Positions 55,957 through 64,000 of a stretch of 64,000 nt of DNA are shown here, in pieces (position 1 is the first letter of the stretch; every line of letters starts with the position of its first letter). Source of the DNA: Gonocerus acuteangulatus. Taxonomy: Eukaryota > Arthropoda > Insecta > Hemiptera > Coreidae. The notes under the pieces are model-generated. The model searched no databases. It was not told the DNA's origin and saw nothing but the letters and a program-made list of their open reading frames with translations. The translations under genes and the position numbers were made by a program. The stretch is taken from assembly GCA_946811695.1 (NCBI GenBank), contig OX328125.1, positions 107,052,470 to 107,116,469 on the forward strand, read 5' to 3'.

Positions 55957-56213
55957 TATATCGATGGCCTAGAATGAAAACCTTGTATCTCAAAAATAAA
56001 ATTAATTAACTTTTATACCTAATTAGATGGATATTATGGTTACTGAGAATCCCGCAAGGTTTGCTTCTTCGCCAATATAGTCCAGGATGAGTAAGATAGA
56101 GTTTCTTTGACACTTAAGGTTTGTCAAATAGAATATTATCCATCTAATAACGTATAAAAGTTATTAATGTTATTTTTTAGATACGAGGTTTTCATTCTAG
56201 GCCATCGATATAT
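55957..56213. mobile_element. MITE with TATATCGATGGCC ends
   Basis: About 60-bp inverted arms (CGATGGCCTAGAATGAAAAC and inverse). 257 bp, superfamily unknown. Confidence 0.65.
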
Positions 56214-56326
56214 CATAATTATAATATTTTTAATATTATTTTGTTTTCCTAATTTTTTATAGATTATTATCTAAAAAAAAAATAGGAAAATGCTAGAAAA
56301 AGAGTATTCTGTTTGTGACAGTAGGC

Positions 56327-56332
56327 TTTATT
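56327..56332 (-). promoter_or_regulatory. Protease polyadenylation signal candidate
   Basis: AATAAA on the minus strand 76 nt after the stop; another at 56358-56363. Confidence 0.45.
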
Positions 56333-56407
56333 AAAATTGCTTCAATTGAAAAATTATTTTATTTCTGTTGACACTATATTTCAAATTACATTTTTGTTTC
56401 TTTTTAA

Positions 56408-56560
56408 TTACTTGAGTTTGGCAAATCCAACCTGATTATTGACTCCATCAAAGACAGTGTAGAATTTTCCCAAGAAAGCATCCCCAAGAATCCAATCCAC
56501 CATAGGCAAGTCCATCCCTGTCAGCCCGATAACGCATGCAGTAGAAAACAGTGATTTCAC
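56408..56560 (-). CDS. Protease exon 6 (last)
   Basis: VKSLFSTACVIGLTGMDLP, WILGDAFLGKFYTVFDG, ends AKLK then TAA at 56410-56408. Acceptor TATTTTAG. Confidence 0.93.
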   Translation of the reverse strand: MKSLFSTACVIGLTGMDLPMVDWILGDAFLGKFYTVFDGVNNQVGFAKLK

Positions 56561-57643
56561 CTAAAATATACAAATATTATAGACCAATTAATCAAATCTA
56601 CTGCCAAATATGTTTAATCCTGAGTATGGTCAAACTAGAAATCTTTGAAAACAAATAATAATGATTCAGATTTTTAATTTAGGCTTAAAAGCATATTTCA
56701 AACAAATTAAATGTTCGAATATAAATAATTATATTTAAAATATACTATGCAGGGTGACGCAAGTTCGTGTGCAACCCCCCTTAAAATTTGTAATTGTTTT
56801 AATGCAGGGTTGAGACTTGGTGTGCCCTAATTGTACCCCAGAAGAATCTTTTCAGCCCATATTCAACCTCATAACCTCCTCCATTACTTCTCCAAGCTAC
56901 CAGAACTTTGGAACTTCCAATAGCACGCCATACCTTTTATGATGGATTCTTGTAGAAAATAAAATTCTAAAACAAGTCTATATTGGAGAATTGTTTGATT
57001 TGACTCATCCTTTAGCCGTAAAATGCCAAAAACACGTTTTTCAACGCAAATCTTCACTCACTTTGTCTGTCTCTTACTTCAACAGTTCGATATTCTTTCT
57101 GGAATTAACTTTTTTAAGTTTGTGATATCCAAAAAACCAAGCATTTTCCTAACACTGACATAATATGCTAATCCCCAAACAACTTTAATTAATCCAATAT
57201 TCTTCAGGCGGAAGGTCAATAAAAGAGAATTAACAAAGTCAATTCATTTTATTTGTATTTGGTCTACATGTTACACACCTCAGGTGCCTCTTCAGGAGCC
57301 CAAAAAAACTCAATAACCTAAAACTTACAGCCTAATTGTATTAAGGGGAACCTTCCCGTACAATGGCCACGTCCTATATGAGGTTACTATTATATTCTTA
57401 TAGCGTCGATCAGCTGTGTAAAATCGATAGATTCTAAAAGTCGAGGTTTATATTGGAGAGTCGTCACAGTTACTCAGAAAGGGAATAAAACAACACATCA
57501 AAAATGTGGATGATCAGGATAATAAAACTGCTCTGGCTAACCATTCCATAAAGTATAAGCATGTATTTGACTTCGCAAATATGGAAATTATAGAGAAGGA
57601 AAGAAACTCGACGAAGCGAAAAATAAGGGAAAACATTCACATC

Positions 57644-57722
<79 letters not shown>

Positions 57723-60700
57723 AGGAAAAAAGATGTTTAAAAGAAATCTGATATCAAATATTTAAACAGTATATTTTATAATTTGCTAAACAAAAATTTA
57801 ATTAATTAACTTTTATCTGGTGACAAAATCTAATAAAAAAAAAAATTATTTTATTACAATGGACTTATTTTTCTGGATGATCGATTTTACACAGCTTATT
57901 GACACTATAAGTAGGTAATAGTAACCTCATATTGGACGTGGCCATTGTACGGGAAGGTTCGCCTTAATACAATTAGCCTGTAAGTTTTAGTTTATCCAGG
58001 TTTTTGGCTCCTGAAGAGGCACCTGAGGTGTGAAACATGTAGAGCAAGAACAAATAAAATGAATTGACTTTGTTAATTCTCTTTTATTGAGCTTCCGCCT
58101 GAAGAATATTGGATTGAAGAAGATTGGGTCACTATTAAATATAATCTTTAATTAAACATCAGAAACGATTTATCAAAACTAAGACGCATGCTTTGAGTGC
58201 AGGGAGGAGGGCCATAATAAACGCACATATATATAACTAATTTATAATAATAATAATTGATAATAGTTGCCTATGAGGTTATGAAGCTTATTTTGAAGAT
58301 AATAAATTGATAATATTCCTTGTGTTCTTACCTTGAGTACATAGTCACTTCCTTCAAGAGTATAATCCCGTCCATCAATCCTGAACGTGATTGGAGGTAG
58401 GGAATCAACCAGATTACAATCAATCTACAAATTTAAAATATCAACACTATTGTATTGAAAAACATTTTTTTGATTCGTTTATCTGAATGAAGAAATGTAA
58501 TATTTTTTTTAAAATAATTAAACATTTTAGACACTTATAATTTTATCATCCAAAAATGTTCTCATTAATATAAGAGATAAAACATGAAAATAAATAAAAG
58601 TCATGAGAGCAAACTTTTGTTTGTTACCATGGATTATCTGTAGGCATAAGTAGCGAAAGCTTATATGATAACATCAAAACACTTACTCAACAAGAAAAGA
58701 TCTTACAAATCTGAAACCTTCTTGATCATTTTAGCACTTTCCTCTGAAGGAAAGTAGCTATTGATGTTGCACTCATGATGGAATATTTGACAAATTTCTT
58801 CGAATCTTTATCAATCCTACCTAGTAGACACCGAAAATGACCCCTGTTCAAATTTATATGTATGTTTGTTAACACGATACACCCCAGAGTTTGTTGTAAA
58901 TATAAACTAACTCGGTTTTCTAGAAGCGGGGGTTTACTCTAGACAAAAATTACTAATTTCCTCATACCGGTCGTAATTTCTGTTGTATTGTTACGAAACT
59001 CTTTATACATACATCCTGGCTATCTAATAAGAAATAAGTGTTGTGAAAATGAACTAAATCGGTCTATTGGAAGGGGGGGCTTACTTTGTACTATGTTTGA
59101 ATTGAATTCTTGCGCCAAACGCAAAATTAATAATTGAAACAGCTGCTCATAACAAATGCAAAAGAGCAGAATTATTTGTTTTTATTTATTATCTATATAG
59201 GTTATTTTAAGCAAATTATTCAGGAATGCACTTGACACTACCCAATTCTGAGGAAAGTGCTTAGTTATACAGCTCCTGTGTGACGGACTTTTTTTTTAAG
59301 TTTGTCTGAAAGGAACAATTGTACAAATCATTGCTTGAAAACTTAGGTATAAAACTTGTCTCCCTCCAATGGTTATATATATATATATATATATATACAT
59401 ATATTGACCTATACCATATATATCCCCCCAAAAAAAACAAAAAAACATATCCTCCTACAAAAGGCCCTAGATGTTGACCTTGAAGTAATAAAAATAAAGT
59501 TCGAAAAGTAGCTTACAGGAGTAACACCAAAAATAGTTGCTGCGCCAATCTTTTTAATGATAGCATTGACTTGAGCAGTAGGTCCGACAATGAGTGAAGT
59601 TCCAGTATCTGCTACAGCTTGGCAGCTACCATTGCAACCCGATATATTTTCGTAATTTACTTCAACTCTAAACAAAAAGTTAAAGAAATTAAATTATAAT
59701 TAAAAAATCTTTATAAAACTTTCAAAAATACCTGTTTTTTGTGCATTACAACTGCCAAAGCAGGCTTTACTGGTATAATCAAAACATGTTTATTTAGCAG
59801 ATATATCTAAGGCCCAGTGCACAAGGTGAGACAGTTCTGCAACTCCAGTTGCACACGCAACTATTTTGTGGCCACGGCAATGTAATTGAATGGGGAGGGA
59901 ACGACACAACTGGTTTTTGAAGATCTCAAACCAGTTGCATGCAACTGTGGGCCCATGCGGTTGCAGTTGCGTTGTACACGACCAAGTGGTGTTTAGCCGG
60001 TGTTTTAACAGCCGTATAATGTCAATGGCAACTTGGGTGATCAAGAACTTAACATGAAGCTCTTCTCCAAGGAAGGACCAACCAGTCTTGTAAGTTCCAA
60101 AAAAGAGCCTTTTGTCATTCTTTAAAAAGATTTAAACTTTCTATCCGACTGAGGCAGCTCTCTAGCTGTAATAAATCATCTAGAGTTCACATTCTTGCTG
60201 AAATAAGGGTGAACCCAATGCTCTCTCTGTGCTCTTCGCCGTCTTCGGCATTGATAACAGTTAACTACATCTTCTTCATCTGAGTCTAACATAGTAAGCT
60301 CACACGGTCTTAAAAACTAACACGTACCGCACTAAATAAACACACCATTTTTACTGCACCATAGGCACAACTGATTTTCAACAAGCCCTTTCCCAGTAAA
60401 CTCGTGTGCAGACAGAAGTTTTGTTTCAGTTGCAAACTCATTACAGGCGCAACTGGAGTTGCAGAACAGTCTCACCGTGTGCGCTGGACCTAAGAGAAAA
60501 TACATATAATTTGTAAATCCTCTAGATACAAGATAAAATGACATACTTTTCCAAGGGGAACTGCCAGTAGGCTTGTTTGTCAACGGGAACATAGTGAAGA
60601 GACTCCTCGTGGAAAAGATCTTTGTCGACTCCACCGAAAATCAATTCTCCTCCAGTTTTACCCTCCGTGTTCCTGTTTAAGTTAAAAATTTCCTTTTAGT

Positions 60701-63378
60701 TTGTAGACAATAGAAGAAAAACATTTATATTTATTAATAGTATGTTTAAACGTTGAAGACAAAGGATTCTATAAACTTATGACAGCTTATGGGTCTTCAA
60801 ATCTTATTTTATTTTTCGTGGAGCCAGAAAAGTGGTTTCATGTTACATTCACTCTTAATAAGAACACCTGCCCCCCAGTATTCATATGCAGCAGTCAACT
60901 TCCAGCATCGAATGAGGTGCATTACCTGTGACTTCTACTAGACAGCAGGCTCACATGGAACCCATACACACGGCTGAATAGGAGATATGGACTCCTATGA
61001 CGACTACTTCTTGGACCTTCTTCAAAGCTTACGACACAAAAAAACTCACTGCATACAGGACTATAATCAGACCTATTTGGACTTACGGACTTGAATTATG
61101 GGGAACTGCAAAACACCCAATCATACAACGAATACAAGCATTCCAGTCCAAAGACCTTTGTAGAATAGTCTATGCACCCTTTTATGTATCAAACAAAACC
61201 CTACTTAACAACCTAAAAGATCTCGCAAAATTACAATTCCTAACGTTTCATTCCAAATTGTCATCACACCCAGATCCTAGAGCTCAATCCCTTTCCAATC
61301 AGACCCATCCTAAAGACCTTCCCAGGAGGCTTAAGAGACTTTGGCCCCGTGACCAGCTACCCTAATAGCCGTTAAACAGTGAGATAAAATGTCAACATTG
61401 CTCAGGAAGTGTCAATAATGATTGGCTTCTTCCAAATAGAGAGCTCCTGAAGAGGGTCATAGGGATGAGAAACACGTATAGCAAAATAAAGGAGTAGTGA
61501 AGAAAGTGAGTGTTTTGTTTGAAATTTGACTTCCTGACACATATAAATATATTGAAAAATTGGGTCACCATCTTATAATAAACATTAATAGTTTTGCTAT
61601 TTTATCATAATTATTTTTTTATTTAATTTTGACGACCGGTGGTATAAAAAACTATGGGTGTTTTAAAATAGTTTAATGAACCCCTTATGCCTAGTCATTG
61701 AAATTTGTTGTTTTTGTTTTTGTTTTTGTTTTTTTGGTCGATTTCCAGCTGACCTTTTATAAGAAGGCTCAATGAATATAAGCTAAGTGCTGAACATGCT
61801 TCCCCTAAACCACAGCTCAGAAAATTACCAGACTTACCTTTGCACTACACCATATAGTCCAAGAGCTGATAACCACACATTTCATGAAGTGTTTTATGCA
61901 ACTTGAAATTTTGCTATAGTGTACCTCTTGGGTAGATAAGAAGGCACATAAGTGTTGGCTAGACTTACCGTGGAACACCAGGTACTGCGCATAGGGGAAA
62001 GGTGCAAACAAATATTGCCCAAAAATAGTGATTTATTCAGAAGCCAACTATCTTTAATGTACAATTAAGGCAATTTCACAGTGAATAATAAATAAGGCAG
62101 ACACCTTTAAGTGGGTTAACATGTAAAAAAAACAAAAACTAATTTTTTTTATTCAATTATTAAATGAGTGTTTTATTCACGCTGCCATTTTAACCGGACG
62201 GCTGTACAAAATCATGTGAGCAAGAACCAATGAGAGCGCAGAGAATAACCACAACTGCGCGGTGCTCTCACTCACTCTTACGCAGTTTATTGCAGTCTAT
62301 CATAGGCAATATTTAAATTCATGTTTCCTGATAATTAAACCTCACAAAAGTGTCTGCCCTTTTGTAATTATTTTCAATTATGTTTATTGAAGACGCTGTT
62401 TTAATCGAAGCATGAATAAAGCACTTCATTTAATATTTTTTAAAAACAACTTGTTACTTTGGGTTTTTTTTTATTTACATTTTACCCCCCTTAAAAGTGT
62501 CTGCCTTATTTATTATTCATTGTAAAATTGTCTTAATTTGTAATTTTTTTACATTAATGATAGTTGGCTTCTGAATAAAACACTATTTTTGGGCAATATT
62601 TGTTTGCACCTTTCCCCTATGCGCAGTATCTGGTGTTCTATGGTAAGTCTAGCCAACACATATTTACCTTCTTATCTACCTGAGGTAAATAATAGCACAA
62701 TTTCAAGGTGCATAAAACACTTCATGAAAAGTGCGTTACTAGCTCTCCGACTAAAATGTGCTAAGACAAAGCATTTCCTGCTAGTCAGACTTCTTATTTT
62801 TTTAAAGCACAGTTTAGGAGTAAAATAAATTTTTCATAAAAAAAAGATAAATAAAATTAAAAAATGTGTGGCAAATTTGAATATAAATTATCACTGACCA
62901 ATCGACAATGGCTTTTCTCACAAAATTTGATGAATAATTCTAGCAGACTGTGTTTTCTTCAAAGAATTAATTGAGATACACACCTGTTGAGGTAGAATGA
63001 AAAAATTGGCTTAGCCACATTTTGCCTATCCAAGTTCTGCACAGGTGTAGGAATATTCATTAGAGAAATCGAAGGATAAGCAAGTCCCAAAATTCCATCG
63101 AATTTTCCAAAAACAAAAGCCAGACCTGGCTCATTCACGGCTTCAATAAACGTCTGATCATGAACTTCCATTCCTCCAAGCTGAAAATAATAAATTGAAA
63201 TTATTATATTTTATAATTATATTTATTTAGAGGAATACATAAATATATGAGCTATTTACTTTCAAAGTATCTGTCGATAGAAAACCTGTCAAACTACCAG
63301 AGACGTATCTCAAGGATACCTCCGTACCATTTGATTGGTAAGTTGCAGAAGATTTACTGTTGTATGTACGATGAGTCC
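56408..63378 (-). CDS. Cathepsin D-like aspartic protease, 5' partial, 6 exons
   Basis: Pepsin-family (A1) endopeptidase, lysosomal or digestive. Exons on minus: 63378-63260, 63180-62984, 60672-60547, 59667-59517, 58424-58332, 56560-56408; in phase, 278 residues. The propeptide and first catalytic Asp (DTGSS) exon are beyond the right edge. Seen: flap RYVSGSLTGFLSTDT, FDGILGLAYPSIS, GGELIFGGVD, YWQFPL, second active site VADTGTSLIVGP, WILGDAFLGKFYTVFD and the end VGFAKLK. Two oddities: Val follows the flap Tyr where Gly is usual, and the proline loop before WILGD is shortened to MDLPMVD, as in digestive cathepsin D forms. N-glycosylation sites NGT and NGS are present. Introns hold a Penelope relic, a family B element and a MITE. 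Confidence 0.93.
57261..57300 (-). ncRNA. Hammerhead motif, left arm, core mutated
   Basis: Same layout as 58006-58045 but the GAAA core reads GTAA, so it should not cleave. Confidence 0.5.
57449..57649 (+). pseudogene. GIY-YIG endonuclease fragment of Penelope relic 2
   Basis: YIGESSQLLRKGIKQHIK, ALANHSIKYKHVFDFAN, EKERNSTKRKIRENIHIIK: the second half of the domain, clearly homologous to 31188-31916. The frame runs into 70 A. Confidence 0.8.
57649..57721 (+). repeat. Poly-A run
   Basis: About 72 A directly after ATCATT, inside the former coding region. Its length may be an assembly artefact. Confidence 0.9.
58006..58045 (+). ncRNA. Hammerhead motif, right arm
   Basis: GGCTC, CTGAAGA, extra G, stem II around GCACC-TGA-GGTGT, GAAA, CATG, TA cleavage site, GAGC. 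Core intact. Confidence 0.55.
58332..58424 (-). CDS. Protease exon 5
   Basis: 31 codons IDCNLVDSLPPITFRIDG to DYVLK; acceptor AATTTGTAG, donor GTAAGA. Confidence 0.93.
58731..59288 (-). mobile_element. Family B element, internally deleted
   Basis: TTAGCACTTTCCTCTGAAGG at left and TGTGACGGAC at right, the same ends as 4375-5507; only about one of the 165-bp units and no long TA core. Confidence 0.6.
59517..59667 (-). CDS. Protease exon 4 (second catalytic Asp)
   Basis: VEVNYENISGCNGSCQAV, ADTGTSLIVGP, IFGVTP; acceptor TTTGTTTAG, donor GTAAGC. Confidence 0.93.
59811..60490. mobile_element. PIF/Harbinger-type element, 680 bp
   Basis: GGCCCAGTGCACAAGGTGAG faces GGTCCAGCGCACACGGTGAG; TAA duplication (59808-59810, 60491-60493). 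Arms share TTCTGCAACTCCAGTTGC. No transposase left. Confidence 0.75.
60547..60672 (-). CDS. Protease exon 3
   Basis: NTEGKTGGELIFGGVDKD to AYWQFPLE plus 2 nt; acceptor TTAAACAG, donor GTATGT. Confidence 0.93.
60890..61365 (+). pseudogene. Jockey-type LINE RT C-terminal fragment
   Basis: LLLDSRLTWNPYTRLNRRYG in one frame, then LTAYRTIIRPIWTYGLELWG, QAFQSKDLCRIVYAPFYVSN and RRLKRLWPRDQLP: the thumb and C-terminal region of Jockey-clade LINEs. One frameshift near 61000. Confidence 0.78.
61437..61485 (+). ncRNA. Weak hammerhead-like motif
   Basis: GAGCTC, CTGAAGA, imperfect stem, GAGAAAC, ACGTATAGC. Resembles the Penelope motifs but stem II is poor. Confidence 0.25.
61855..62753. mobile_element. 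Deletion derivative of the long-TIR transposon
   Basis: 899 bp. Tips TAGTCCAAGAGCTGATAAC and TAGTCGGAGAGCTAGTAAC, arms of about 270 bp and the internal block ACCAATGAGAG...TTGCAGTCTATCATAGG all match 18696-22370, but the gene is missing. Confidence 0.8.
62984..63180 (-). CDS. Protease exon 2 (visible numbering)
   Basis: LGGMEVHDQTFIEAVNEPG, FDGILGLAYPSIS, PIFSFYLN plus 2 nt; acceptor TTATTTTCAG, donor GTGTGT. Confidence 0.93.
63260..63378 (-). CDS. Protease exon 1 (first visible)
   Basis: THRTYNSKSSATYQSNGTEV to TDTLK with the active-site flap; acceptor TATTTCAG, donor GTAAAT. Confidence 0.92.
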
Positions 63379-63721
63379 CTGAAATATTAACAATAAATTA
63401 CTTACGTAAACACTAATTTCATAACAAATTAAATGATAAAATTAGTAATTCATAGGGATCATTTTTGTTTGCATTTACAAAATAAGTTTTTCTTACAGAG
63501 AGTTACAAGTTTAATTGTTTGGCAGAAACTATAGCTAAATTAACATAACTTACTCTACTAGCTAAGTAGCTTTCATAAATTGAATAACAATTAATTTAAT
63601 AGAACCCATCCAATAGATAGAATCCCATTTAATAGAATCCATATTAAAATAGGTCCAGAAGAAAATAATCTGGTTGCTTGACCATTTTAGAAAACAATTA
63701 ATATTTTTACCATATATTACA

Positions 63722-64000
63722 CTAGTTGAATGCCCGTGTTTCGTCACGGCAGATACGTAGTTATTTTATTTTGTTAAATATCGCATCATCAAAATTAACG
63801 CTGCTATATAATTTTTTGCAGTTTATTATAGCATGTCATACTATAAGTAATTAATTAATTAGCATGTCATACTATAAGTAATTAATTAATTAGCATGTCA
63901 TACTATAAGTAATTAATTCATCAATTAATAAGTAATCAAAGTACAGGGTAAACTCTATGAGGGACAAAATAACAGTTAATTTATAGTAATTCAAGGTCTG
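63722..64000 (-). mobile_element. Helitron 3' part, runs off the window
   Basis: CTAG at 63722-63725 and the CCGTGACGAAACACGG hairpin on minus; same family as 41241-42408. A 32-bp unit (AGCATGTCATACTATAAGTA) is tandemly repeated about three times at 63832-63920. Confidence 0.8.

Larger units (their letters stand above)
57176..58114 (+). mobile_element. Penelope-like element relic 2
   Basis: Arms 57176-57425 (minus) and 57885-58114 (plus) are inverted; each has a hammerhead motif. Between them lies a GIY-YIG fragment cut off by a poly-A run. It sits in the last protease intron. Confidence 0.8.

Noticed and set aside
57506..57751. Lys-rich protein
   Set aside because: The Lys tail is a poly-A run; only the first half is a Penelope endonuclease relic.

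Overview
The window is AT-rich, intron-rich nuclear DNA from an insect. The three host genes and the Penelope, Transib, mariner, piggyBac and Helitron remnants all fit an arthropod. A hemipteran is plausible, since the cathepsin D-like gene lacks the usual proline loop as digestive forms do, but I cannot fix the order. There are no bacterial genes, operons or CRISPR arrays. About 5 kb is host coding sequence; most of the rest is transposable elements, often nested several deep.

Three split genes are readable from exon phases. (1) A UDP-glycosyltransferase on + (177-16515): five exons, 439 residues, with the 5' exon(s) off the left edge. (2) A complete beta-adaptin gene of the AP-1/AP-2 clathrin adaptors on + (24348-54684): 17 coding exons that join in phase into 914 residues. 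(3) A cathepsin D-like aspartic protease on - (63378-56408): the last six exons, with the exon for the first catalytic Asp beyond the right edge. The three are not functionally linked. Beta-adaptin and cathepsin D converge tail to tail.

Layout. 1.4-8.0 kb is the UGT intron between visible exons 2 and 3, holding a 25-bp-TIR element, a Transib-type element, two Helentron/HINE-like elements and a piggyBac relic. 8.5-16.2 kb is an intron made almost wholly of a Helitron broken by HINE-like elements built of 351-bp subrepeats. 16.5-18.4 kb is a tRNA-derived SINE that landed on the UGT stop codon and was itself split by a second Transib-type element. 18.7-22.4 kb is a long-TIR DNA transposon carrying a protein family I know to be widespread in arthropods. 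22.8-23.6 kb holds a Penelope RT fragment. 24.3-54.7 kb is the beta-adaptin gene; its introns contain a Harbinger element, a near-intact Penelope-like element with hammerhead motifs, a 40-bp minisatellite, a mariner relic, a complete Helitron, SINEs and several MITEs. 55-64 kb has LINE and SINE debris and the protease gene, with a second Penelope relic and a 0.9 kb deletion derivative of the long-TIR transposon.

The most interesting items are: the two 1.7 kb elements whose ends look like V(D)J recombination signals (CACAGTG, 22-bp spacer, A-rich nonamer) with 5-bp target duplications; the long-TIR transposon and its short derivative, which tie an orphan protein family to mobile DNA; the SINE that supplied the last base of the UGT stop codon; and the Helentron-like families with offset subterminal inverted repeats and a 3' hairpin plus CTAA.
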